Origin: Anastatus disparis
Taxonomy: Eukaryota; Arthropoda; Insecta; Hymenoptera; Eupelmidae
Direction of reading: 5' to 3'
Assembly (NCBI GenBank): GCA_017163975.1
Contig: JAFFSR010000248.1
Location: 682,001-746,000, forward strand
Length of the DNA: 64,000 nt
The position numbers and the translations under genes were made by a program. The notes beneath the pieces are model-generated. The model searched no databases, had not been told where the DNA came from, and saw nothing but the letters and a program-made list of their open reading frames with translations. Positions 44,866 through 56,411 of this stretch are shown piece by piece (positions within the stretch are counted from its first letter, which is position 1; each line of letters begins with the position of its first letter).

Positions 44866-46435
44866 TAAGATCAAGTTTCGTCTTAACAAGCCCTGTGAAG
44901 GAAACTTGTCTTTGTGTACATTGCGAAAATTTTGAACTGTTTCTTACAAGTTTAATTCGTTTTAGAGGCGATAATAATTCTGAATTAGATTTCATTCGTT
45001 CAGAAATAACTAACGCAATGTTGTGTTCTGAACCATCTGATTCGTGTTTCTTGCAAGAATGCAATTATTGCCCCGGTAGTGAGGGTATCACATTAAAATT
45101 GTTAAAACTGAAAGAAAATTGTGAAGATGAAATTACGTTTGCTTTGTGGGATAATGGTAATCTTATCAAACAAACAGTAAGCTTATCAGTTTTTAAAGAG
45201 AAATTTTCAATCTGCGCACTAAGAGCAAGTACTCACGTATACATAAAAAATATTCAACGTGAAGCTATAAAAAAAGAAAAAGAAGAAGGTAAAGCTGATC
45301 CTACTAAGTTAATTATCCACGTTGATTTTGCAGAAAATTGGTCTGTAATAAATAATAAAGCGGTTCAGGGAAATCATTGGGTAAATAACCAAATTTCTAT
45401 TTTTACTGCAGTCTGTTACCAAGGAGAGATAACGCAAAGCTTTGCGATCGTTAGTGACGACAAAAAGCATGATACTGCATATGCGCTATTAGCAACAAAT
45501 AAAATTATCGATCTTATGAAAAATGATTTAGTTACTAAAGTCACTATTATATCAGATGGAGCTGCAAGACAATTTAAAAATCGTTTTCAGCTACATGAAT
45601 TCAAACATTTTTCTCATCAAATGAAATGGTTATTTTCTGCAACTGGTCATGGAAAAGGAGCCGTTGATGGAATAGGTGGGCTTCTAAAGCATTATGCTAC
45701 TTCACATAACTTAAAAAGAGTTCATAAAGAATCGATACAAAATGCTGACGATTTTATAAATTGGGTTCAAAAGTACACCAGTGCAATCAAAATCATATTA
45801 TTACCAATAAATGAGATTGAAAAATTTAGAAAAGAAAAAAATATTGAATGGAATACAGTTCCTAAATATAATGGGATTCAAAAAAGTCATATGTGGTTAA
45901 AACAACTTGGGGAATTGAAATCGCATATATTTGTTGGCAGAACAGCTATACATGCACTGACTAAAGTGAAAGACAAGAAAAAAATAGTCAAACGTCGTAA
46001 GGCTACACTTAGAACTAAAAATAATAAGTGCAAAAATAAAAACAAAGTAATTATCTATAATTATATTTTTGACGCATCCCAACAGTGAGAGGCAAGGGGA
46101 ACTCACTTTAAAAAAGCACCCGAAGGGAACAGAAACCTTCTACGTCCACGTCGTTGTTCCTGGGTAATGCTAAAAGGAGGATAGTGTTTAAATCTACATT
46201 GCTTAAAATTTCCGAACGTATATACAAAAATTTTTCACCAATAAAATTTGTGAATTTTTTTTCTCGCTTCAAACATTGGTCCTTCATGAGCACAAAAAAT
46301 TTCAGCAAAAAAAAAAATGGGTTTTTCGAAAAAAATGCATGTGCATAAAAAGTGCATTTTTTGGTAAAATGCACATATCTTAGTCATTTTTTAGTCTTTT
46401 TTGAAATTTCTTGCACTGAATTAAAGAGGGCTTAA

Positions 46436-46828
46436 GGGGACGCTGTATCTCTCTATCCTTTTCTAATTGAAAAATGTAAATTTTTGGGAAAACTAGTTAT
46501 TATTGATAGAAATTAAGGGTTGTCCGCTACTTCTATAGTGAAAAACAATATTTTGTCTGATGAGAGCAAATTAATTTTGTTGCTTTTTTTTCAAGTAAAG
46601 TTTGACACTTAACTAACAAAATCTCTAAATTAAGCTAGAGAATACGTTATTTAAGTATGTCAAACTTTACTTAAAAAAAAGCAATAAAATTAATTTGCTC
46701 TCATCAGACAAAATATTGTTTTTCACTATAGAAGTTGCGGACAACCCTTAATTTCTATCAATAATAACTAGTTTTCCCAAAAATTTACATTTTTTAATTA
46801 GAAAAGGATAGAGAGATCCAGCGTCCTC
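46436..46828. mobile_element. Palindromic TTAA MITE (GGGGACGCTG family), second copy
   Basis: Same ends and length as 43637-44026, flanked by TTAA (46432-46435, 46829-46832), inserted in the right TIR of copy B. The left TIR of copy B shows the uninterrupted sequence. Confidence 0.92.
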
Positions 46829-47706
46829 TTAAAACATAATAAAACAAAATAAGGTTTACCAAAATTCATTGAAAATTGGTAAAACGATAGCCCTCTAAAG
46901 TTATTCTCAATATTTTCAGTTTTAACATTTAGTTTTTGTATGCAATTTTCAAAAGTGCATATCTGATGCAATTTTGATATTTCAGCAAAATAAAAAAATA
47001 CGTATACCCTTATTTTTAGGGTAGAATAACATACTCCATTAGCGCAGTAATTGGTGACTTGAGTGTATACTGACTGTTCGATTTGAAATGGAATCAGCCT
47101 TATAGAAGAAACAATAAAAAGGTCATATTTATGGTAATTTTTTAGTAGATAGATAGATAGATACTATTTATTGTATATCATATCATTATACAAAGGGCGT
47201 GTAATACAATTCATAAATATAATATTAAGTATTGCACATAAACAATGAATAAATGTAAAAATATTGCACATAAAACAATGTATAAATATAAAATATTGCA
47301 CATAAAACAATGTATTGCAAATACAATATATTGCAATTGATATCACAGTCAGTTACTAAACCTAATAATACTGAATAAGTAAGTCACAACAAAAGAAGTG
47401 ATATCACAGATACCAAAAAAAAAATAGTAAAATACACGCAATCCTATGAATTAAAAGTCAGTCATACAATATCTATCAGTCATAGTATATAAAATTTTTA
47501 ATTTAAAATACAAAATGAAAAATGATAAATAATGCAATAAAATAATAAAGCGTATGCAGTAGCACAAAAACGCAGTCAAAATAATAAAAACAAGTAGAGC
47601 ATTCACTCACTAACCATTCAGCCAATAAATACAATCACACCTTAAGTCTATATAAGGGACGTCACATTATAATAAATTAACATATAAATAAAAAATAAAA
47701 CTTAGT

Positions 47707-49205
47707 TTACTGAAGGTCGAGCAAGTACCCCCTCAGAGCCGACTTAAACCTGCTGAGCGATGGAAGATTCTTTATATCAGCAGGCAGGGAGTTCCGAAAA
47801 TGCGCACCCTGAACCTGAAAGGAATTCCTTCCAGTCTCAGTACGCATGAAGAGCACCGCGAAATCCTTAATCTCTCCCCTAGTGGCTACCCTAGGTACAT
47901 ATCTAGTGAAGAGACCCACTAGATACTCGGGAGTATTCATGCGCACGATTTTGTTCATAAGTACAGCCATAAAATACTGTCTCCTCGCATCAGTACGCAG
48001 CCAACCCAGCGCAGCTCTATGAGGAGAGATATGATCGCCCATTCTCACGCCTAATACATATCTCACACATGAATTTTGTAGTCTTTGTAATCGTCTTTTC
48101 AACCCCTGTGAGGTATCGAGCAGAACTACTGAGCAGTAATCGAGATGTGGAAACAGCAGGGCGGTTGAAAGTTGTTTGCGCAGAGCCTCAGTGGTATACC
48201 GACGAAAAAACCGTAAGCCATACATAGTTCTATTAAACTTCTTAGTCAGCATATTAACATGTGGCTCCTATGATAGCTTAGAGTCAAGCACAACACCAAG
48301 GCTCGTAACGGTATCAGAGAAAGATATGCCGACACCATCCTCAAGCTCAATCGTCCTTGGCTCACCAGCATAAAAGTCATTAATGAATCGACCATTGCCA
48401 AAAACGATCGCTTTAGTTTTGTTTGCATTTAGTGTGAGAGAAGCATCAACAGCCCACTCCAACACCGCCTTGGCCACCCTCTGTAGAATACAAATACCTT
48501 CATTCACATCCTCATAAGAGACCTGCGTATAAATTTGCAGGTCATCTGCATATAATAGGTGCTCGACACAACCGGGGTCAAGGGTGTCACGTATGTTATT
48601 AATGTAAAGGCAAAACAACAGAGGCCCCAGCACTGAACCCTGCGGAACTCCTAAATTGGTTGTTAGCCAATTCGATTCCTCTTTTAAATGCGTGAAAACC
48701 ATTTGTTTCCTACCTAATAAATAGGAGCTAATCCACTTGAGTGCAGCCCTGGTAAACCTCATCGATCTCAGCCTTGCAAGTAATTTGGAGTGCGAGATCG
48801 TGTCGAATGCCTTACTAAAGTCAAACAGAAGTAGTAGCGTGACAAGTTTCTTATCTAGACCTGTTCTTATGTCGTCAGTAAGTTTAAGTATGGCAGTCTG
48901 CGTTGAGTGATGCTTTCTAAAACCAGTCTGCATAGAGTCAAGTATCCGATGTGTCGTAATATACTCTTGCAATTGGTCATGAGCAATCTTCTCCAGGACC
49001 TTTGAAAGAAAACATAAGATTGCTATGGGCCTAAAATCTTTAGGCATTGTTGGTGCAGGACACTTTTTTAACCTTTAGAGGACCGGTATTTGAGATTTGT
49101 GATCGCTCTAAGAAAGTGGTCCAAAAAGGTATCTGATATCACTAATTGACTTTGGGGTAAAGGTCGATCAGGGGTCACGCCACCATAGTGGTTTTCCGGT
49201 CCTCT
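47707..49205 (-). pseudogene. Non-LTR reverse transcriptase (CR1/Jockey group)
   Basis: The reading includes MPKDFRPIAI, then TGFRKHHSTQTAIL, FDFSKAFDTISHS, GVPQGSVLGPLLF and the catalytic LYADDLQIY (near 48545). The C-terminal domain has RRLQRLQNSCVRYVLG and FRNSLPADIKNLPSLSRFK, ending at 47707. This arrangement fits the CR1/L2/Jockey group. A TAG near 48254 interrupts an otherwise open frame where Trp is usual, and a MITE interrupts the N-terminal side. The endonuclease domain is missing. Confidence 0.88.
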
Positions 49206-49210
49206 TAAGG
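49072..49210. mobile_element. 139-bp piggyBac-type MITE
   Basis: The ends CCTTTAGAGGACCGG / CCGGTCCTCTTAAGG are flanked by TTAA (49068-49071, 49211-49214). The reverse transcriptase frame is restored in order when it is skipped. CCY-starting ends plus TTAA match piggyBac. Confidence 0.88.
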
Positions 49211-49536
49211 TTAATGGCACAATGCGTGCACGCTTCCAAAGGCAAGGGAAGACCCCCGTGCAAAAGAGGAATTGAACAGAGTCACAAGATGTTCTCCGAT
49301 AAACGGAGAATTAACAAAAAATATTCGATCTAAAAATAAAAAATTTGCTTCATTTCTATTACAAAGTGGTGATGGTAAAATAAACCCTTTCATAATTCCA
49401 AATAAATTATAAACTAACGATATTTGTTCTAAAATTTATTCAATTATTAATAAAAATTGTTGCAAAGAAAAAATTATATTAGCTCCTCATAATGAAGATA
49501 TTAATAATTTGAATTAAAAAGTATTAAATTTATTAA

Positions 49537-49916
49537 GAGGAGGTCACGTATCTCTGTCCTTTTCTAATCGAAGAAATGATTTTTTTACAAAAACTAATAA
49601 CTTTATGAAAAAATGAAGAGAAAGCCGCATCTTGTATAAAAAAAGCAATATTTTCTTTGATAAGAAAAAATGAATTTTATTGCTTTGTTCTCAAGAAAAC
49701 CTTGAAAAACCAAATTGTCCACCCTAACCTCTATGATTTAAGTTTTTCAAGGTTTCCTTGAAAACGAAGCAATAAAATTAATTCTTTCTTATCAAAGAAA
49801 ATATTGCTTTTTTTATTACGAGATGCGGCTTTCTCTTCATTATTTGCTCAAGTTATTAGTTTCTGTAAAAAACTCAATTCTTCGATTAGAAAAGGACAGA
49901 GATACGTGACCTCCTC
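49537..49916. mobile_element. Palindromic TTAA MITE (GAGGAGGTCACG)
   Basis: The ends GAGGAGGTCACGTATCTCTG and complement are flanked by TTAA (49533-49536, 49917-49920), inserted in the helicase relic. Its subterminal AAAGGACAGAGATAC resembles the GGGGACGCTG family, so the two are probably related. Confidence 0.9.
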
Positions 49917-50451
49917 TTAAATGAAAAAACTGAAACATATTATAGTATAGATTACGCTACGCATAAAGGTGTTGATCAAACTGACGATAACATTTATTTG
50001 AATCACCAAATAGAATTTTTAAATAAAATTAAAGAAGGTTTACCACCTCATAAATTCATTTGAAAGTTAATGCTATAGTAATGTTGTTAAGAAATTCAAG
50101 TATATCGGAAGGATTATGTAATGGTACACGATTGAAAATTATAAATTTATATAAACATAATATTGAAGCTGAAATAATGACAGGCGATAAAAGTAGAAAT
50201 AAAGTTTTTATTCCAAAAATTACTTTAAATACAGAAAATAATTCTTCATTACCATTTATTTTTTACAGAAAACAATTTCCAATTATATTAGCATTTGCAA
50301 TAACTATAAATAAATCACAAGGTCAAAGTTTCGATAATGTAGGCTTATTTATAACAAGACCATTGTTTTTACATGGTCAATTATACGTTGCTTTGTCAAG
50401 ATGTAGAACTTTTACTAATATTTATATTCAAAATAATTTAGATGATACATA

Positions 50452-51240
50452 AAAAATAGATAATATTGTTTGGACAATAATTTTCAATAAATAATTTATT
50501 TAAATTTTTACCATTTTTATTAATTCATTTCATTTAATTTAAACGATTAATTGATTTTTAAATTTCATTTTGTTGTGTCAATTTGATTCACTTAAAGGGT
50601 ATTTTATTTTTATTTTATTAAAATCAAAGATTTTTTTCTTTTGTAAAACTTGTTTTAAATTAAATTGAAAGCTAAAACAGTTTCTGCATAGCTGTCAGAA
50701 AGTAATTAGTCGAAAATATCGGAGTGGTAGCTGTTTCGTAAACCGCGCCACTCATAATGCGATTTTTGTCGACAAAAGCTAACAAATTTTTCACTGTGAA
50801 GATAAGTGCGTGCGTAGGGCAAGCGATCAGCAAAAGCCACTTCAGTGTCGGGTAGGCAGCTAAGTAAAGAGTAAGTAGACTCTTTCTCTTCCTTTCTCTT
50901 TCATATTAGAAAATTGCAATGAATGAAAATGTCAAACAAAGCAAAGGTGGACCCCTAAAAAGTCATTGATGTAAATTATTAAATGTGTTATGCTTATTAT
51001 ATTTTATTTTTTTTAAATATAATAGAAACAGAATAAAATTAAACTTAAATGAAATTATAAATCCCCATGTATAAAATATAATCAAAATGTTTCCCAATTT
51101 TTTCATAAAATTATTATTTAATGAAAATTAATGTTTAAACTTAATATTAATAGGAAAAACGGATGTATTTCAATGCCCGTTTTGCAAAAATTCTTATTCT
51201 ACATCTGAATTTTTAAAAATACATATAAATAGAATTTATA
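50452..51240. other. No gene seen
   Basis: 3' flank of the helicase relic. I found no convincing Helitron 3' end. 50700-50990 is less AT-rich (GCGCCACTCATAATGCG, GTGCGTGCGTAGGGC) but holds no recognisable gene. Confidence 0.4.
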
Positions 51241-51244
51241 TTAA

Positions 51245-51449
51245 GGCGACTTCGGATTTTAGGTTAGGTTTTATTTTTGAGTTTACAAATTACTCTTTCA
51301 ATATGTAAAATTTTTCAGATTTTTTAATTTTCCACCATTCTACGGATTATAATAAATGGTGGAAAATTGAAAAATCCAAAAAATTTTAGAAACCAAAAGA
51401 GTAATTTGTAAACTACAAAATGAAATCTAACCGAACTTCCGTAGTCGCC
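51245..51449. mobile_element. 205-bp palindromic TTAA MITE (GGCGACTTCGG)
   Basis: GGCGACTTCGGATTTTAGG at the left and the complement ending AGTCGCC at the right are flanked by TTAA (51241-51244, 51450-51453). Confidence 0.85.
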
Positions 51450-51711
51450 TTAAAACTATAAGTTGTAGAACATGTGGCTTATTTATTGAAATTAAAAATA
51501 TTAAAAGACATGAAAGAACCAGGGTTGCGAAAAAAGTAATTAAAAATTATTTGAATCACGAATCATTTTTGAATTTGTAATTAAAGTTTTATTTAATTAA
51601 CAATTCCTTTTAAATTAATAATTAAAAATATTTTAATTAACAAATCAAAATCTAATCGTGAATTGAAAAGGCTTTAGTTAAAAAATCCTAGGAAAAATAC
51701 TCATATGTTTA

Positions 51712-51945
51712 CATCGGTTCTACCACGCGCCGCATTTTTCGTTTTATGATAATATTTTAGACTTTTCAAATAATATTAGCATCAATAATAATTCTACATA
51801 TATATGGCTAGTGCCTTTGACAACGTTAGAAGTATATTATTGTCTCGATAAATTATAAATCGCTGAATAAAAAATATTTTCTATATTTCTCTCATTTGAC
51901 CGCAGCGCCACCCTGTATAGAGCGGCGAATGATTACGACCCCCTC
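51712..51945. mobile_element. Single arm of the GAGGCGGTCGGGTC MITE family
   Basis: Matches the right half of 38314-38854 (GTTTACATCGGTTCTACCACG, CGCATTTTTCG, CCGCAGCGCCACCCT), ending CCCCCTC before TTAA. The other arm is missing. Confidence 0.8.
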
Positions 51946-52079
51946 TTAAAAAATCAAAATGTAATCGTGAATTAGAGGAGCGTCAGTTATGATTATGATT
52001 TGTGCATTCGAGGGCTTTAATTAAAAATTCCACAATTCCTTTTTAATTAAACGTACTAAGGAATTTTCATCATATATAT

Positions 52080-52179
52080 GTATACAGAAAAACATATGTG
52101 GACGCGCACATACATACGCACCTGGGCTCATATATATGCAACATTTCGTGTCGACCCACACGCACACATACAGACAAGT

Positions 52180-52230
<51 letters not shown>

Positions 52231-52462
52231 CATACATTCATACATACGTGGGGCATTCTACGTCAATTAGAACGCACCCACAAACAGGTTTATATATACA
52301 TACATACATACATGGGACATTTCACGTCAACTAGAACGCACCCACAGACAGGTTTATATATATATATATATATATAGGACGTTCCATGTCGTTTCGCATG
52401 CATGCACGCACACGTTAATATTCATGGGATTTTTCGTGTCAATTGAAACACAAGCAGACAAA

Positions 52463-52498
<36 letters not shown>

Positions 52499-52731
52499 AC
52501 ATTTGATGTCAATTTGCATGCATGCACACAGGCTTTAAAAAACATGGGATTTTTCATATCAATTATAACGCACGCAGACACAGGTTCATGTATATGGGAC
52601 ATTTTATATCAATTCGCATGCATGCACGCACGCGTTAATATACATAGAATTTTTTATGTCAATTTCAACGCACGTGCATATAGGTTTATGTATATGCGAC
52701 ATTTCATGCCAATGCGCACGCACACACACAG

Positions 52732-52787
<56 letters not shown>
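52080..52787. repeat. (TA)n-linked minisatellite
   Basis: Units of about 80-110 bp, each roughly GGGACATTTCATGTCAA, then GCATGCACGCACACG, then CAGGTTTATATATA and a (TA)n run. Another block of the same family is at 63214-64000. Open frames here are Tyr-Ile repeats. Confidence 0.85.
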
Positions 52788-52789
<2 letters not shown>

Positions 52790-53732
52790 GTCAAAATAAC
52801 ATCTTTTTTAAAAAGTGTGCGCACGTGGGTCAGCGATTTTGCTGATTTTGAGATATGTTTTAGTATTATTAAAATTAGAAATCTGTGCAAAATTTCAGCC
52901 CTCTATGTGCAAAACTCGCCGAGAAATGGCCTTTCAAAGGTCAAATATCCGCTTCTTTCGGCTGTTTTTCACTCTTTTTCAAAATTCTGCCAAGACTCGA
53001 GTTTTTGACATATTTTTATTCGACAGGCGGCAATTTCTTCGTTTTTATGTTAACTTTAAATATCCGTAATCTTATTTTTAAAAAATTCTAATGAGGCTTC
53101 TGAAAACTCAGAGAACAAAATACTGATTTTTGAAATTTTTGAAAATTTTTAAACAGCTGTAACTCAATTGGATTCAAACATTCTCAAATTATCAAAAAGT
53201 CATTTTATTGGTCTTTTAGAGAGCTTTAATTTCAATTTTGAAATTTTTAAAAAGGCTCAAAATTGACGGAGATACGAAGGTTTAAAGTTTGCGAAATATC
53301 TAAAATATTCGTTTTTTACAAAATTTAGATCATTTTAACTCTGGCCGGACAACTTCAAATTCACTAAATCTTACAAGAAAACTTTCTATAAGTCATGTAA
53401 AATAAGGCAAAATAGGCCTGGTCAATGGTATCCTACGATTTTATTATTATTTGAACCTCTCATAATTCAGTATTTTGCTTCACAAGTAAATTAATAGACC
53501 CACCTGTTGCGTCTTTTACTCATAAATGCGAAAACCTTAAAAGATTCAACAGGCTTTAAATTATTAAATGAGAGATAAAAAAAAGTTGATTTTATGCTTG
53601 AGTATAGGTCTCTAGGTCGTTTAGAATAAAAGTTATAACAGTTTGAGAATTTTTTATTTCTCAAGGTATCAAATCCGTGAACGCTTACTCTAGCCGATTT
53701 TTAGATTGGTCTTAACTTACCTATAATCTGAT
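52788..53732. repeat. 945-bp repeat arm, inverted relative to 58945-59890
   Basis: Starts GGGTCAAAATAACATC at a (TA)n tract. It is found again in reverse complement at 58945-59890 and about 61651-62594, nearly identical over its whole length. The arms could be long TIRs of a transposon between them or copies of one repeat. Confidence 0.85.
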
Positions 53733-54943
53733 TTCTATGATACTTCAGGACTCTTATTGAAGCTCTAATTAAAAATTATTGCTTGTAATTTCAATATCTT
53801 TGAAATACAGTGTTTAAAAGTGAATTAAGAAAACGCAAAAGTGCGTCAAATAAAATATTATATTCCCACGGGCACAATAAATATTATTCGCAAAAGTGCG
53901 TCAAACAAAATATTATATTTCCAAGGGCACAATAAATATTATACGCAAAATAGCGTCCATTGAATAAATTATTTATACGCGAAGTGCAATATTTAAAGCG
54001 AATAGCGTCATTAAAAATAAACACAAAGTGTGTCATTAAATATTAATAGTGTTATCTAAAACAAATAAATATATATACGCGAAGTGCATTATTAGCGAAT
54101 TGCATCAATTAATAAATATATATATTGTATTTAAATACATATATCATACGCATAGTGCGTAATTAAAATATACAATCGTGAAGTGCGCGATTAAACATTA
54201 TTTTCAATTAAAACAATTGAATAAATAAGTTCATACATTCTTAATAATTGTAAAACATTTTTTCATTTTTTTTATTAATTATATTAAAAAATTTCTTGCA
54301 TCAATTTTATAATATCAGTAATCTGATACATTAACAATTCATTAAAACCGTGAAAATAACATAATTTTCAATACATAGTTTTGAAAGTGAAATACGTTTC
54401 GGTGAATAAAAGAAAACCTGATTCAACATTAAATATTGGAAGTCAGAACAAAACGGCATTTAAAAAATAGACGCTGGTAATCAAATAACTAAAGAGTATC
54501 GAACTGTCAAAAAATGTTGACTCAGCAAAATTACCGTGTGACATACTCGCGGATATTTTCAACAACAGTAGGTCAAAGAAAGCAAAGAATTTAAAGCAAA
54601 AGTCAGCATTTTTATCTATTTTAAAAGTAGGTGAGTGTCAAAGAAATTTATTAAATAAGATTCAAAATATTTTAAATATATATATTTAAAAACGTAATTG
54701 TAAACAGTGTAAAAAAAAACATGATCAGCAATATTCATAACAATTTTTATGATTAATAACGAGTTCAGACTATATATCAACAAGATCATTGTTAATACAA
54801 CATGGATCGCTTAATATTGATAAATAATAAAAGTATCTATAATAACATTTGCATATTAACATCATATTACACATTTACTTTGTAATATCTTAATGGAACA
54901 TATGAAATTCCCTTCACAAAATAATTAAGATCTAAATATCATA
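53733..54943. other. Non-coding leader with short repeats
   Basis: No gene. From about 53830 to 54200 there are many variants of CGCAAAAGTGCGTC / GCGAAGTGCA. The position upstream of the gag-like frame suggests an untranslated leader, but no LTR or primer site was recognised. Confidence 0.4.
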
Positions 54944-56152
54944 ATGGATTATGATGATGATTATTTGTTTGAACTTTTACCAGAATTCGATGGTAAAAAT
55001 ATATTACCTGAAGAATATGTTGATAAAATAAAATTAGCAAGAAGTTTAGCTAACGATCAAAGGAAACTGTTTTTAATTGCAAAGTTGAAACTTAGAGGTA
55101 GCATCTCTTCTATTATACATCGAGCGAAAATCAACAATATAGATGATTTTATATTAGCATTAAATTTTCTGTATCCAAATGATGAACTTACTGACTATGA
55201 ACAAAAAAATTATTGTATATATTGTAAAACTACAGGTTACTCACGTAAAAATTGCAAGAAAATAAGTGATCTACGACTTTTTGATCTATTGTATAATAAA
55301 AATAAAGAATACTGTGATAATACATCTGTTAATGAACCAGAAACGTCAACTCATAAAACTGCAAAATTTAAAATACATAATATGAACAATTTAATTATAG
55401 ACGATAAAAAGTCTATACCTTTTGATATAACAAATATCAAAATTAACGAAAAAGAAAATGATGGAAAAACAAATATAGAACATCAAGAAAATGTTCAAGC
55501 TAATACTATTTTATTAGCCAAGAAAACTACTAGAGAAGTTAAATACAATGAACCTCATATAATCGAATCTGAACAAACTGAAAAATTGTTAAGTAATCAA
55601 GTTATAATAAATCAAGTTCCAATTTTAGAAGATTTCGAAACAGTGCATTCATATGTTCTGACCGTAAGAAATTATACAAAAACAATAAATTGTGTAGAAA
55701 AAGGAAAATCGTATACAATTGATCTCAAACAAAATAAAGAATGTGAAAATAATTTAAAAAATGCAAAAGAAGAGCCAATAATTTTCGACAGTATTGACCC
55801 ATTAATGAATGACTTTATAAAATACGAAAACATAATTGAAAATTTCTTACCAGAACTGAACAACTCTGAAATAATCCAAGAGACTAATTTTGCACAAGAA
55901 GCACAAATTATTTACAGCGATAATTCTGTATTACAATTCAATGATGGACCAGACCTTGATAAATTAATTCAACTATGTTTAAATGAAACAAATCTTGCCA
56001 GCAAAAATAATATATCCAAACTCATTAAAAACAACACAACTAATAACAAAGATGATTCTCTACAAAAAAATAATAAACTTTTGAAAATACAAAAATGCTT
56101 TACAACAAAAAGCTCTAATAATTTAAATAAAAAAAAAAAAAATGGTGTTTGA
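54944..56152 (+). CDS. Orphan gag-like protein, 402 aa
   Basis: Intact 402-codon frame starting MDYDDDYLFELLPEFDGKN. Residues about 20-60 (KIKLARSLANDQRKLFLIAK, LKLRGS) look like the capsid region of Ty3/Gypsy-type gag. CIYCKTTGYSRKNC near residue 90-103 is a zinc knuckle (C-x2-C-x4-Y-x4-C) with Tyr where His is usual. The remainder is Asn/Lys/Glu-rich and unrecognised. No protease, polymerase or integrase follows, so it is a non-autonomous element, a remnant, or a gag kept for another use. Codon use is very AT-rich, as is the surroundings. Confidence 0.6.
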   Translation: MDYDDDYLFELLPEFDGKNILPEEYVDKIKLARSLANDQRKLFLIAKLKLRGSISSIIHRAKINNIDDFILALNFLYPNDELTDYEQKNYCIYCKTTGYSRKNCKKISDLRLFDLLYNKNKEYCDNTSVNEPETSTHKTAKFKIHNMNNLIIDDKKSIPFDITNIKINEKENDGKTNIEHQENVQANTILLAKKTTREVKYNEPHIIESEQTEKLLSNQVIINQVPILEDFETVHSYVLTVRNYTKTINCVEKGKSYTIDLKQNKECENNLKNAKEEPIIFDSIDPLMNDFIKYENIIENFLPELNNSEIIQETNFAQEAQIIYSDNSVLQFNDGPDLDKLIQLCLNETNLASKNNISKLIKNNTTNNKDDSLQKNNKLLKIQKCFTTKSSNNLNKKKKNGV

Positions 56153-56411
56153 TAAATATATCAAATACACTAAAATTATCAAAATAAAACCAAAACAATT
56201 AAATAATAAGACGTATCTAAAAAACAAAATTATTCCTAAAATAAGAATATCATATTAACTCATAATCAGCAAGATTTAAATAAAAAAATAATTAATAACA
56301 ATATATTTAAATATTTTGATTTATCATTGAAAATTCTAAATAACATCAGACAAATCAGAAACACATTTGATTTCTACTATTATATCATGAACAAAAATTA
56401 TAAATATTTTA
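56153..56411. other. No gene seen
   Basis: AT-rich DNA between the gag-like frame and the GC-rich island; nothing recognised. Confidence 0.4.

Larger units (their letters stand above)
43103..46088 (+). pseudogene. Transposase of copy B, split by two MITEs
   Basis: The frame begins after a (TA)n tract at DFIPKTPERIQELNES, so about the first 100 residues, including the CxxC zinc module, are deleted. A TAG stands at about 43364 where copy A has TGG. Two MITEs interrupt the middle. The 397-residue end (44895-46088) is open and keeps HVDFAENW, SDGAARQFKNRF and HGKGAVDGIGGLLK. It extends further than copy A, to a Lys-rich tail. It serves as the better reference for the family's C-terminal part. 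Confidence 0.8.
42437..47099 (+). mobile_element. DNA transposon copy B, 4-bp duplication TTAT
   Basis: Same ends as copy A (GGCTGATTCCATTTC...), flanked by TTAT at 42433-42436 and 47100-47103. The helicase frame rejoins exactly when element plus one TTAT is removed, which proves a 4-bp duplication. Opposite orientation to copy A. It carries three later MITEs (43637-44026, 44201-44865, 46436-46828). A (TA)n tract at about 43053-43102 replaces its 5' coding part. Confidence 0.92.
47151..49320 (-). mobile_element. 5'-truncated non-LTR retrotransposon
   Basis: Minus-strand reverse transcriptase ORF, 3' non-coding part and a (TATC)n tail at the low-coordinate end (AGATAGATAGATAGATA on plus, 47144-47161). 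It is cut off 5' near 49320, as target-primed elements often are, and inserted into the Helitron helicase, whose frame resumes near 49330. A small MITE lies in it at 49072-49210. Confidence 0.85.
41777..50451 (+). pseudogene. Helitron-type PIF1 helicase relic, split by nested insertions
   Basis: The C-terminal helicase domain of a Helitron Rep-helicase. The segments are 41777-42436 (Walker A GPRGTGKT, then DEASM and LGGDF), 47104-47150 (EETIKRSYLW), about 49330-49536 (KFASFLLQSGDGKI) and 49921-50451 (SRNKVFIPKI, AFAITINKSQGQSFDNVG, YVALSRC). Intervening DNA is transposon copy B, a non-LTR element and a MITE. TGA stops stand where Arg or other codons are expected (after GGDF, after PPHKFI) and TAA follows TLLP, so it is dead. 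The Rep part is not present. Confidence 0.85.

Noticed and set aside
52588..53091. Frames in the 945-bp arms (for example MCARGSAILLILRYVLVLLK) seen in all copies
   Set aside because: The arms are copies of one repeat. Frames differ by single-base shifts between copies (62292-62567 against 59610-59864), so there is no sign of coding constraint.
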